Below, one piece after another: positions 1 to 10,407 of a stretch of DNA of 64,000 nt (within the stretch, counting starts at the first letter, position 1; each line of letters opens with the position of its first letter). Source of the DNA: Mrakia gelida. Lineage: Eukaryota > Basidiomycota > Tremellomycetes > Cystofilobasidiales > Mrakiaceae. The notes under the pieces were generated by a model. It had not been told where the DNA came from and did no database searches. It was given only the letters and a program-made list of their open reading frames with translations. Made by a program: the position numbers and the translations under genes. Where the stretch lies: positions 868,001 to 932,000 of the forward strand of contig BRON01000004.1 in assembly GCA_024345305.1 (NCBI GenBank). Direction: 5' to 3'.

Positions 1-1
1 C

Positions 2-3000
2 GCAGAATTCGCCGGTCACGTCGTCGCCGTCGTTGAGCGAATGCCTGGTCAACTCTTCTCTGGAGTTCTTGGTCTCCTTCGACCTTCCTCCGCCGTCACC
101 AAGGAGAAGCAGGAGGCTGAGCGACGAGAGCGAGAAGGTCCTGGATCCGAGAAGCCTCGGGCTCCTGAGCGACCCAAGATCGTTTGGTTCAAGGTTCGTT
201 CCCCAACCCACATCTTCTCGATCTCAGTCTCGTCTTCCTCGTTTGTTCGTTGCTGACCTCGTTCTCTTCTGTCTCTCCCGTTCTTTCGAACAGCCCACCG
301 ACAAGCGAGTCCCGCTCATCGCCATCCCCACCGAGCAGGCTCCTCCTGATTTCCTCGAGAGATCGGAGGCCTACTCCAACACCTTGTTCTGTGCCTGCAT
401 CAAACGGTGGCCGATTACCTCGCTCCATCCCTTCGGAACCCTTGTCGAGGAGATTGGATCCATCGGTCAGGTCGAGGTCGAGACTTCGGCTCTTCTCAAG
501 GACTGCAAGTGAGTCGCGTCGAGCTGTCGTTGACTTCGAATCGAGTCGAGATCCTGACTCTGTTTCTCCCTCTCCTCTTCAGCTTCCCTACTGAGGACTT
601 CACCGAGAGCGTCATCAAGTGTCTCCCTCCTCTTCCCTGGGTACGTCTCCCTTCTCGCCGCTTCGGATGATCCGAAAGGCGACGCCTCGTCGCTGACTTC
701 TCTCTTCCTCTCTTCCTTCGCTCAGACCATCCCCAACCGCGAGTTCGAGGTCAGGAAGGATCTCAGGGAGAGCAGGATCTTCACCATCGATCCCGAAACC
801 GCCAAGGATCTCGACGATGCTCTCTCGGTCACTCGAAACGAGGACGGAACCTTCGAGGTCGGAGTCCACATCGCCGACGTTTCCTACTTCGTTCGTTCCT
901 TCTTCTCTTCTTCCTTTCCTTCCCTGCACTCCTCTGACTTTTCCTCTTCCTCTTTTCAGGTCAAGCCCAACACCGCTCTCGATCGTGATGCTCGAAAGCG
1001 AGCGACCTCGGTTTACCTCGTTCAACGAGCCGTCCCCATGCTTCCTCCTACCCTCTGTGAGGAACTCTGCAGTCTCGTCCCCGGAGAGGACAGGCTCGCC
1101 TTCTCGGTCTTCTTCACCATCACCGCCGATGGTCGAGTCGTTCGATCTGCCTTTGAGAGGACGATCATCAAGTGAGTCGCGTCTCCATCGACTCGTGCTT
1201 GCTTTCTCGACTGACGCTTTTTCACCCTCTCCAGGTCGTGTGCCAAGCTCGCCTACAGCAACGCTCAGAGCGTCATCGATGGAGAGTCTCTCGGGTCTGT
1301 CAAGGTCGCCGACGAGCACAGCGTCTCCGAGGTCGAGGGAGACATCAAGATCCTTCACGTGAGTCCTGCTCTGCCTCGCCCGAATCCGCGTTCGAAGGCT
1401 TCGACTGACCTTCGCTGCTTTTTCCCTCCTTCTAGAACCTCGCCAAAAAGCTCTCGGATCGACGATTCGAGAAGGGAGCTCTCCGGATCGATACGCTCAA
1501 GCTCGACTTCAAACTCGACGCGAACGGACTCCCTACCGACTGCTCAGCTCACGTCAGGAAGGACGCCAACTCCCTCGTCGAAGAGGTTTGTTCTCGCTCT
1601 ATCCCTCTCCCCTCCATCTCTCGCTGCCTCGAACTGACCGTACTTCCCTCTTCCCTTTTCAGTTCATGCTTCTCGCGAACTTCTCTGCCGCTACGATGGT
1701 CGCCGCGAACCTCCCCGAGCAGGCTCTCCTTCGACGACACGAGGCTCCCATCGATCGACGAATCGAAGGTTTCGTTGCCAAAGCTGCTCGACTCGGATTC
1801 ACCATCGACGGATCCAGCGCTGGAGCTCTCGAGAAGTCCTTCGACGCCATCGAGGCGTCCGAGACCAAGCGACTCCTCGAGGTGATGTCGACCAAAGCCA
1901 TGCACAAAGCCAAGTACTTCTGTTCCGGAATGCTCGATATCGCGAAGGTGCGTCCCGTCCCTTTTCATCATTCGTTCGAGCTCGAAGCTGACTCGCTCTT
2001 TTTTCGCCGTTCTCCAGTACTCTCATTACGCTCTCAATGCGCCTCTCTACACCCACTTCGTTCGTCTTCTTCTCCTTCATCTCCTTCGATCCGACTTTCG
2101 CTGACTTTCCCTGCTTTTTCCCTCCTCCAGACCAGTCCCATTCGACGATACGCCGACGTGATCGTTCATCGTCAACTCGCCGCCTGCATCGAGGAAGGTG
2201 GTGAGTCGTTCGCGTCCCTGCTTCCTCCTCTTCCCTTTCTTTTCTGACTTCCCCCCCGCTTTCTCGCTCAGCTCCCGAGTCCAAGTTCTCCATGGATCGA
2301 GACACCGTCGCGAAGACCGCTCAGAACTGCAACATGAAGAAGGAGGGAGCCAAGCTCGCTCAAGAACAGTCGGCTCACCTCTTCCTCTGTCTTCTCCTTC
2401 ACGTGAGTCCTCCCTTTCCTTCTCGATACCTCGAGACAATCGTGTGCTGATCTATCTTTCTCGTCGTTGCAACCCAGGACCTCACCGAGCGATACGGACC
2501 CGTCGTTCGAGAGGCTCATGTCGTCAACGTTCTCGATCAGGCTTTCGATGTTCGTTCTTCTCCTTCGTCGTTTTCTCGAGCTTAAAACTCCGTCCCAACA
2601 CCTCCCTCTCTCTTTGCCTACAGGTCATCGTCCCCGAGTTCGGAATCGAGAAGCGAGTTCACGCCGATCAGATGCCTCTCGAGGTTCGTTTCACGTCTTC
2701 CTTCGTCGACTTCGTTTCTCACGCGTTCTGACCTCTCTCGCTCATCTCTCTCACAGAACCACGTCTACGACGAGCACACCGACACTCTTCAGCTCTACTG
2801 GAGCGATCGAGACGTCATCACCTTCCTCGCTGAACGTGAGTCGAAACCTTCCTTCCGTCCTCACTTCTCGTCGCGTCCTCTCACTCGCTGACCTTCCGCC
2901 CATCCCTCGCTTGTTCAGGTGGAGACGACGAGCATCTCAACAAGGTCAAGAAGCTCGGAGACCACCACGCTTCCCTCGAGCACTCCTCTCGAGCTCAGGA

Positions 3001-3451
3001 CGAGAACGCTCTCTTCGACGACGACGAAGACGAGGAGGAAGCCGAGGAGATCGTCGTTAAGGGACGAAAGCTTACTCAAGCTGAGGAGAAGGAGAGCATC
3101 CAAAGGTCTAGGTCGGCCGCCAAGACTCCTCCCGTCTTCCAAGGACTCAGGACTCAGGCTGCTGGAGGACACAGGATCCAGGACATCCGAGAGCTGATGA
3201 CCGTTCCGGTGAGTCGTTGCGTTCCTCTACTCGTTGTTCTTCGCTCGTCCCTTCTGACACGCTTTTCACCTTCTTTCCCTGCAGGTCATTGTCTCTGCCG
3301 ATCTCGAGAAGTCTCCTCCCGTCATCAAGGTGGTGAGTTCAACTATCTGCGACGCGTCGTCTCGACTCTTTCGCCTTCGCGCGTCGCTGACCTCCCTTCC
3401 CCTCCCTCTTCGTTCAGTTCGCCGTCAACCCTTACGCCGCCAAGAAGTAAA
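2..3451 (+). CDS. SSD1: Ssd1/Dis3L2-family RNase II-like protein, 3' part (5' end outside window)
   Basis: 3'-5' exoribonuclease/RNA-binding protein of the RNase II (Dis3L2/Ssd1) family. In fungi this family governs cell-wall mRNAs and cytokinesis. Reading enters the window in frame at base 2 in the cold-shock region ([17 protein letters not shown]). The RNB domain follows: [17 protein letters not shown] (about 770-830), [45 protein letters not shown] and [16 protein letters not shown]. The end is basic/acidic, closing [10 protein letters not shown] with TAA at 3449-3451. About fifteen short introns can be placed; examples are 194-293, 509-582, 641-725, 891-959, 1172-1234, 1359-1435, 1586-1662 and 1948-2017. 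All four metal-binding aspartates of the RNase II signature (D-x5-D-x-D-D) are present, unlike ascomycete Ssd1 pseudonucleases. SSD1 and DIS3L2 are the same orthologous group here, and Dis3 proper is less likely because the [15 protein letters not shown] stretch is Dis3L2/Ssd1-like. Confidence 0.93.
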
Positions 3452-4204
3452 CTCCTTCTTGCCTCTAGTCTTTTCTTCTCTCCTTTGCTTTCTCTCGTCC
3501 CTTTGCCATCTCCCCTTCCCGTACTCGGTCGTACACGCACGCATCTCTTCTTGCTCTACTCTCTCCTCCCTCTACCTTGCCTCAATCTCCATAATCGGGT
3601 CCTTCCCCTTAACGAACTTCACGTCCCTCCTCCCTTCTCTTTCTCCTCTGTTTATCTCCGTCCAACCCTGGTCTCGCTTCTTCTGAAGAGAGGCTCCCTC
3701 TCCTCCCATCTCGCTTTTTCCTTCCCGTTCTTGACGTCTTGCTTTCTTTCTCCTTCTCGCCTCGCCCGTTTCTCGTTCTTGCATCTTCTCGTTTTTGCTA
3801 CTTCTCTCTTCTTGTTTCCTCTCTTACCTTCTTCTGTACTCGTCTGACATGATTTTTGGGATCGAACGCGAGGGAGAGGAAGATCACAACGACGAGCGAG
3901 CAGGTCTGCGTTTCGATGCTCCTTTCTCCCAGCTCCCGGCTTCCAGACTCGCTCTTTTGCGTGATCGATATCGAGATCACCCCTACGCACGCCTGCTGAA
4001 GACTTCCGACCAAGAGAAAATTTCCTGGATGGATCGAAAAGGGGGCTGACTCCACACGCGTCGCTCATGACGCGAGCCGACTCTCTGCGCTCGCAGAAGA
4101 TCGAAACCGTCCTTTCGTCTTGCCATCTCTCCTCCTTCTTTCGCACCCAACCACCACTCCCTCTCACACCAAAACCAACTCAAACTAACTCCCCTATCAT
4201 CATC
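3452..4204. other. Intergenic: 3' end of SSD1 and promoter of next gene
   Basis: Pyrimidine-rich on the + strand directly after the SSD1 stop, consistent with a 3' UTR. No ORF here shows gene-like codon use or splice signals. Confidence 0.5.
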
Positions 4205-4588
4205 ATGACCTCCTTCTTCCTCTCCTCAACCTCCTCCCTCGCCAGAGCCTCGCGATCTTCTCTCCCTCAGGCTTTCGCTCAACGATCCTTCCACTTCACC
4301 TCCCTCGCTCGTTCCACCCAAGGCTACGGCTCCCCCGACGTCTCCAACCCTACCCCCAAGGAGAACAACCAAACCAAGTTCCCTGTTCCTCAGGACAAGA
4401 AGTCCGGAGACGACTCGCCCCAACAGACCTCGCAGGAGAAGGACCTGCCGACCCCGAACGGCGATTCGAAGGATTCGAGTGGAGACAAGGGGAAGCCTCA
4501 CTATGTTTGCGATACGGAGAAGAGCGGAGCGAAGGGCGGGAGCTCGGAGGGGGAGGAGAAGTTGGTGAAGCCTGAGGATAAGGAGTAG
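4205..4588 (+). CDS. Small hydrophilic protein with probable mitochondrial presequence
   Basis: Single-exon ORF of 127 residues. ATG 4205 is the first ATG after a pyrimidine- and AC-rich leader (ctaactcccctatcatcatcATG). Residues 1-35 are rich in Ser, Ala and Arg and lack acidic residues (SLARASRSSLPQAFAQRSFH, then FTSLARS), which fits a mitochondrial targeting peptide. The rest is highly charged and low in complexity (Lys, Asp, Ser, Gly), with PHYVCDTEKSG near residues 99-109 and no membrane segment. I do not recognise the family. It follows SSD1 in the same direction by about 750 bp. Function unknown; mitochondrial location is inferred from composition only. Confidence 0.65.
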   Translation: MTSFFLSSTSSLARASRSSLPQAFAQRSFHFTSLARSTQGYGSPDVSNPTPKENNQTKFPVPQDKKSGDDSPQQTSQEKDLPTPNGDSKDSSGDKGKPHYVCDTEKSGAKGGSSEGEEKLVKPEDKE

Positions 4589-5154
4589 AGAGACGAGGGA
4601 GTTGGGCGGTTTTGTTTCGATCAGCTTGAGGGAGGAGCGAGGAGGGATCGGCTGAGTGTAGAGTATGTTGTAGACTAGGATGGAGGTGTGGTAGGATGAG
4701 AATTTTGTCCTGAAGCTCGCTGTCTAAAGAGAAGTGTCGTCGCGAGAGACAGAGTGGAAGGGAAGATCGTTGTTCGCGACGCGTCAGTCGTTGAGCTTGC
4801 CTCTCTTTTACGATCCTAGCGAGGAGAAGCATGATTTCGAATCGCGAGAGGTAGAAGAAACTGGATATGAAAGGGATCGGGCATGGACTGGAGCTAAGGA
4901 GATATGGAGGCGACGCGAAAGGGAAAGAAAGAGGAGTGAAAGCAAAACCTACGACAACAAGCAACGAAAGAGGCGAACGAGATCCAGCGTACGTAGGTAA
5001 GTAGGAAGAGTACAGAAGAAGATGTAAGTAGAAGAATGAACGAGACGAGCCAGGGAGAAATCGAGGGAAAAGCAGCGAGAAGGGAGACGAGACGCGAGAG
5101 ATGAAAGAGGACGACGAAAGAATGAAACGAACGCGGATCTAAGCATGAGAGCAT
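4589..5154. other. Intergenic, convergent 3' ends
   Basis: Lies between the ends of the small 4.2 kb gene and the coiled-coil gene on the other strand. Purine-rich on the + strand. No feature recognised. Confidence 0.45.
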
Positions 5155-7824
5155 CTAACAGAAACGGAAGACCGGATCACTTCGACCTAAGTCTCGGGTC
5201 CAACTCGAACCTCTTGTTCTGGAGTTGGGTGGTCTCCTCGAGGTCGGAGGAGGGTCGTTTGGATCCGAGTTGTTGAGAGGAGTACGACGCGTTGCAGGAC
5301 GACGAGGACGGTTGGTTGAGGGAGAAGGGGTTGGCGGAACGGGTAGTAGGCGCCTGGATTCTGTTGCAGGTAGGAGTGGGTTCGGGAGAGGGCAAGACTG
5401 AGATGGGAGTGAGGTAGGTGGTGGGGATGGGAGGGAGAGCAGGTTGAGGGGTGGAGGGAGGGAGACAGAACGAGGCGGATTGGAGTGAAGGCCGTTGACG
5501 TTTGGGTTCGTTGAGGCTTGAGAAGTGTGATGGGGGTAAGCGGTCGAGGCTTGATTGAAGGGCTGGAGGGTGGGAGCGAAGGAGAGAAAGAGAAGGTAAG
5601 CAGAGCTCGGACAGACACGCGAGAAAGGAAAGCCAAAGTCACTCACGTCGCCGTTACAATCGCGTATCTGACGAGCTCGATCCAGCTCCACCTCGAAGGT
5701 TGAGGCGTTCTCGACCGAGCGGTTCACCATAGCCTTCGCAGACCTCTCAACCTCGTTGCAGTGTCTCTGAAGCCTTGCAACGTCGCTCTTCCCGACTTCC
5801 AACTCTCTCTTCACCCCCTCGTTCTCCTCCTCGAGCTTCGCAACCCTATCCTTCGACGACTTCCTCTCCGACCTTCGCTGGCTCTTCCACTTTTCCAGAG
5901 TACTGTTGTGGCGTCTCTGCTGCTCAAGACTCGACTGCTCCATCGACGAGATCCTCGAGACGAGCTTCGCGTTGTTGTCCTCCAGCTCGGTGAGTTTCGT
6001 CAGGATTCGACCCGTTTCCTGACCTTGGGTCGTAGCCGAGTCTTTCCACTGCAGGCAAGACGTCTCAGCCTCGTAGAAGAGGTTCTTAAACTTGTCTCGG
6101 TCGGAGGAGAGGTCGGCGTTGGAAGTTTCGAGGTGAGCGACGCGACCTTGGAGGGATTGGATCTCGTCGGAGTGGGAGGTTTGCTGAGCTCGGAGGGTGG
6201 AGTCGTGAGAGGAGACGAGGGAGGAGATGGTACTCTTGAATCGGTCTCGGTCGGTGGAGAGGTCGGTGTTGGAGGATTCGAGGTGAGCGACGCGAGCTCG
6301 GAGGGATCGAATCTCGTTGGATTGCGACGTTCGTTCGGCTTGGAGGGTGGATTCGTGGGAGGAGACGAGGGAGGAGATGGTGGTTCTGAGGAGGTCGGTC
6401 TGGGAGGAGAGGTAGGTTTCGGTGAGGGATTGATGGGATTGAAGAGCTGCGAGGCGGACGAGGGAGGGGTGAAGGTCGTCGACGCGTCAATTCAGTTGGA
6501 CCGAAGATCAATGGAGAGCGAAGCACTCACCTTCCTCGGAGATGGAATGACTGGATCGACGTCTCGAGCAAGCGCTCATGTCCTCTTCGGGCCTGTGAAG
6601 AAAGCGAAGAGAGTCGAGCACCGGTCAGAAACCAACTTTCTCACGCTCGAGCTCACCGGAAGGAGACTCAGAAAAGACTCACTCAGGCGTAACATCCCCA
6701 TCCTCATACATACTCCCACCACTATCCATCGACTCCCTGAGCTTATCGGAGGGGACAGGAGGAGGACTCTCGGAGGGTTGACGAGCGAGGTGCACTGAAG
6801 ACGAGCCGGCCTGAGGGAAAGGGTCCTCGAAGACAGGCTTCTCGTTCGTCCTTCGAGCCCCAAAAAGAAGAAGCCTCGTCAGCTTGAGGTCTTCATCGAA
6901 GGAATTAAAGAAGCAGTGAAACGGAGCTCACCCAAAGAGGAGAGAACCTTCGAGATCCCTTCGTCCACTGCCGCCTCCTCCTCCCTCTCCACCTCTTCTC
7001 CCCTCCTCGGACTGCATGATCACATCCTCCCTACCTGCCCCCGAGCCAGGACAAGTTCGAGCAGCTTCCCAGAGAGTTTTATCGCTTCCTGAAACGTCAA
7101 AGAGGATTAAAAACGAGTCAGATTCAGTCTATCTTCTCGTTGGACGATAAGAAACATCCGTCGAAGAAGCGAGCTAAGCGGCGACGTTCGCTGAACCTCT
7201 TCTCCCTCATGCGAGCGAAGCACTCACCTCCTCTTTCAGCACTCGATTCAGCTTGTTGAAGACGAGGCGATCGTTCCTCTTTCGTAGCACCGGCTCGCTT
7301 GACGATGTGGGCGTTTTACTCGTGAGTAAAGGTGCGAGGGGGTTGGGAGGGTAGCTCTGTCGACTCGGGGAGGAGAACGATGGCGAGTGCTCGAAGAGGT
7401 GTGAGCTCGAACGAGGCTTTGGGGTTGGACGGTGGACTTTCTGTTGAGCTGAGTCGGGTGATGAGAAGGGATTCTGAGTCTTGAGAAGCGAGTCGGGAGT
7501 CTGGAAGGGAAGGGAGTCTTGAGAAGTTTGCGAGAAGGGAACGGGAGTCGAGAAAGTGATCAAATCCAAGGGAAGCAAGTGATGGTTGGCAAGGAGGGCG
7601 CTAATCGTGACTCCTTTTATACTAAATCGAGGGTTCCGCAGCCGGGCATGGGAGAGCAAGCGTAAGGCCGGGAAGTGGAGGTAAGTGAACGGTGAGAGAG
7701 ACGAGACCGAGGCAAAGAACAGAGAGAAAGCGTACGAGAGCGGGCCGGAGAAAACTACGAAGTCGAGGGAAAAGGAGTGTTGTAGACGATGGGTTGATGA
7801 GATGGAGGGTGGTGTGTTGGGCAT
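5155..7824 (-). CDS. Coiled-coil protein with tandem 50-residue repeat; 5' end uncertain
   Basis: Multi-exon gene of unknown function. From the N terminus: a Ser/Pro-rich region, then PVLRKRNDRLVFNKLNRVLKEE (7207-7280). A spliced junction leads to SFLILFDVSGSDKTLWEAA (about 7060-7135), a Gly-rich linker with DVIMQSEEG, and a Ser/Pro region with KPVFEDPFPQAG (about 6790-6855). A long coiled coil follows (about 5640-6450), then a Ser/Pro/Asn-rich tail. The coiled coil holds two adjacent copies of a 50-residue unit (6235-6384 and 6085-6234; TISSLVSSH to DRDRFK/DRDKFK). Visible introns: about 6448-6530, 6570-6650, 6855-6930, 7136-7226 and 5572-5645. The tail is open in more than one frame, so the stop (5155 or 5177) is ambiguous. 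The most upstream in-frame ATG is at 7824, but a TATA-like TATAAAAGG lies at about 7611-7619 on this strand, so the true start may differ through an unrecognised first exon. A cytoskeletal, septin or spindle role is conceivable but unsupported. Confidence 0.65.
6085..6384 (-). repeat. Tandem 150-bp coding repeat (2 copies)
   Basis: Two directly adjacent 150-bp units (6235-6384, 6085-6234) encode 50-residue coiled-coil blocks. The copies differ at scattered positions (for example SSHEST/SSHDST, AERTSQSNEI/AQQTSHSDEI, TDRDRFK/SDRDKFK), so this is an older internal duplication. Confidence 0.85.
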
Positions 7825-9359
7825 AAAGCTAGAGAGAGTCTGGAAGGAGAAGGAGTCAGCATACGAAACGAGAACGAGCCAGAAGAGGAGACGCGTCGCG
7901 AGGGACGAGGAGTAAAGGAGAGTGGTGATCGGAGCTTCATATCGGCGGGTATTATGATCCTATCTAAATTAGCTAGAGAAGTGAGCGAGAGAGGTCAGGC
8001 GTCTGTAACGAGGGTGGAAGAGAGGAAGAGAGTAAATGAAAGAGCGAGACGCGACGCGTCGAGGCTGATCGAGTGCGTGTCCGCTAATTAGGTAGAGACC
8101 GAGATGCGAAGGCTAGCGACTTCGGGTATAGTTTGTGTGGTGTGTGTGGTGTGTGGGCGGTGAGATGGGAAAGGAAAGAGGAAGGAAAGGAGTGTGAGAG
8201 GGGAAGTGCGAGTCGGCGTCGAAAGCGAAAACGGAGAGCTGGAACCGCTCGCTGCTCTCACATCCCCACAACGAAAACGCTGACGCCGAAGCTGCCCTTT
8301 CGAGGTGGTTTGGCCTTGGGTTGAGAGAGAGCAAGCGAGAAAGGTCGGTCTCCTTTCTTGCTGTCCTTTGTGGGACTGAGCATGTTGAGCGGATCAGGCG
8401 AGGAGGCGGCCATGTTGTTTGTTTTGTTGTTGATCAAAGAAGGAGGGTGGGGGGAAGGGTGGGGAGTGGGGTGGTGGTTGGAAGGTGAGGAAGATGAAAG
8501 GGTGGCGAACCAGACTGAGGTCGGCTGGAAACAGAACGTCCTGACGCGTTTGGCGAGAGAGCGAGCAAGCGAAGGCAGAAAATCTGCTTGAGATGCCGAG
8601 ATGAGGGAAAGAAGGGTCAGAAGAGAAGGTCAGTCAACTCCGCCAACGAAAGAAATCAATCCTCGGTCGCTTTTGAACGAGCAGGGGTCAAGAGCTCCTT
8701 GGTCCTGACGCGCTTGACTTCTACAACGCTGTCATCTTTGTCGCAGAGCCCCCTTTCCAGCTCGTCATACGTTCTGGCTGCAAGTCGTGCGAAGAATCAG
8801 AGCTGATCAAGGGGAGAAAGGACGAGGATTGATTCTGACGCGACGCGCTCCTCGCTCGCCTCGACCTTCCTGGCTCTTCTTTGGCATCGAAGACCGACCC
8901 TCAACGTTAGGCTCTCAGTCGTTTAGTCTCGCGCCTCTCTACGCCCACAATCGAGCTTCAGAAAGAGCCCATTCTTCCCATTCGCCTTCGAGTCGAACGA
9001 GAAACCGACGCGTCGTCTGAGCGGACGTCCGACTCCGTTTCTCACCCTCTCTCGCCAACACCCTCATTTCTCGCCACCGAGAAGAACCGCTGTTACCACC
9101 TCCGATTTCTCTCCTCGCGAGAAGTGAGTCGCTCCTTCGTTCTTTCTTCCATCCCTCCTCGCCTCCCAGCTCGCCGCGACCCTCTCCCTCGCCCTTCCTC
9201 TCCCTTCCTGTCTCTGCACCTTCTTCATCCGAGAAGTAAAGAAAGCATGAGTAGATATCGAACAGCGGGCTGACTCGTGAGGTTCGTAAGTAGGTAAAGA
9301 CGGGCAGAGCGAAGGAGGGGGACAAGAAGGCGAAGCGAAGAGCAAGCGCGAAGCCTGAA
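7825..9359. other. Long gene-poor stretch
   Basis: About 1.5 kb between the coiled-coil gene's 5' side and the RPC11 stop. No ORF shows gene-like codon use. A branch-point-plus-acceptor-like string on the minus strand (TGCTGACTCCTTCTCCTTCCAG, near 7836-7857) may belong to a 5' exon or 5' UTR intron of the coiled-coil gene. GT-rich tract at about 8128-8160. Confidence 0.4.
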
Positions 9360-9999
9360 CTAGTTCTCCCTCCACTGATGGTGGCAGTTGGTACAACGAC
9401 TGCGAGGCGAGCACAAACAAACGAAAGGCGAAAAGTCAGTATGGCTGAAGAGCGACGGGAGGAAGCGAAAGGAAGGGACGGAGAAAGGGAGGAGACGTCG
9501 AGCTCACTAAAACGTAGTCATGGGCTCATCAGCACTCCTGATCTGAAGCTGCATCCAGAACGCTTCCTGGTTGTCGCATTTCACGCAGCGGGCTGTGGTA
9601 GAGAAAGTCGAAGTGAGCGAGGAGGGATGTCAGGAGGAGGAAGAGGAGGCAGGAGGAGAAGGGAAGGGAGGAGTGAGACGTCAAAGCTGACCTTCCGTCT
9701 TGTCGACGTTTGCCCAAGCCTCGTTCCCTCCCAGGACGTCGTCGACTTCTTTTCGCTTCAGTTTGGTTCGTTGAGTTACCTGGGAGCGATCGATGAGAGC
9801 GCGTTTGAGGTCAGCGAAGAGCTTTGAAGGGACGGGGGAGAGGTTGCAAAAGAAGGAGGGAGGGAGGAAGGGAAGGAGAGGTGAAGCTGACCTGTTTCTT
9901 GATTGGGAAGCGATACGTGCAAGCCTGACAAGCCCACATCTGATCTCCCGTAGCTGTAGAGATCACCAGCATGTTGGCGCATAGTGGACAGAAGATCAT
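9360..9999 (-). CDS. RPC11: DNA-directed RNA polymerase III subunit RPC11 (TFIIS-like zinc ribbons)
   Basis: Small Pol III subunit needed for RNA cleavage, termination and reinitiation. Four exons: 9892-9999, 9692-9779, 9508-9592 and 9360-9399, totalling 321 nt or 106 residues. This matches the usual size of about 108. The N-terminal ribbon has FCPLCANML and WACQACTYRF. The linker is KLKRKEVDDVLGGNEAWANV. The C-terminal TFIIS-like ribbon is CVKCDNQEAFWMQLQ, the acidic hairpin RSADEPMTTF, and YRCTNCHHQWREN. Both cysteine quartets and the Asp-Glu of the cleavage hairpin are present. ATG 9999 directly precedes the first ribbon, as in the family. Divergent from the Chs7 gene, 408 bp apart. Identification is firm from the RSADEPMTTF block and the ribbon layout. 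Confidence 0.96.
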
Positions 10000-10407
10000 C
10001 CTGAAGAAGAAGAGGGGGAGATGGGAGGCCGAGGGTGAAAGGTCGAGGAGGAGGAGGGAGGATTTGGCGAGGTCGGTCGAGTCGGACGAAGGAAGCTGCT
10101 ACAGACCGAGTTCCGAGATGAGAGAAACGAGAACAAGTCAGTTCGGAGATGCCGAACGTGAATCGAGGTGATTTTTGCTGCTTACGAGAATTCTTTTTCG
10201 AAGACTGATCGACGTTGCGGGCAGCTCGACTCCTCGCTCCTTCTTCCTTTCGCCTCGCTCTCTCCCTTGCCTGCCTGTCCTTCAACGACCAGCAGACCCC
10301 TCCTTCTCGCCCATCCCCTCCGTCCTTCTTCCCCTCTATATCTATCAGCACCCCACCCTCCCTCTCCTTCTCTCTCCCACCTCTTTTCTCCGGTCTCTCT
10401 CTCTCCG
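10000..10407. promoter_or_regulatory. Divergent promoter region between RPC11 and CHS7
   Basis: 408 bp between two divergently transcribed starts. The CHS7 side is CT-rich up to ATG 10408. No clear TATA box or named factor site. Confidence 0.4.

Noticed and set aside
5761..6798. 345-residue plus-strand ORF over the coiled-coil gene
   Set aside because: Antisense shadow: the minus strand carries a spliced coiled coil with clear repeats and splice sites here; the plus-strand translation is low-complexity Gly/Val/Glu.
7611..7619. TATA-like TATAAAAGG on the minus strand
   Set aside because: Attractive as a promoter of the coiled-coil gene, but no in-frame ATG follows before exon 2 of the model, so it is mentioned only as a caveat.
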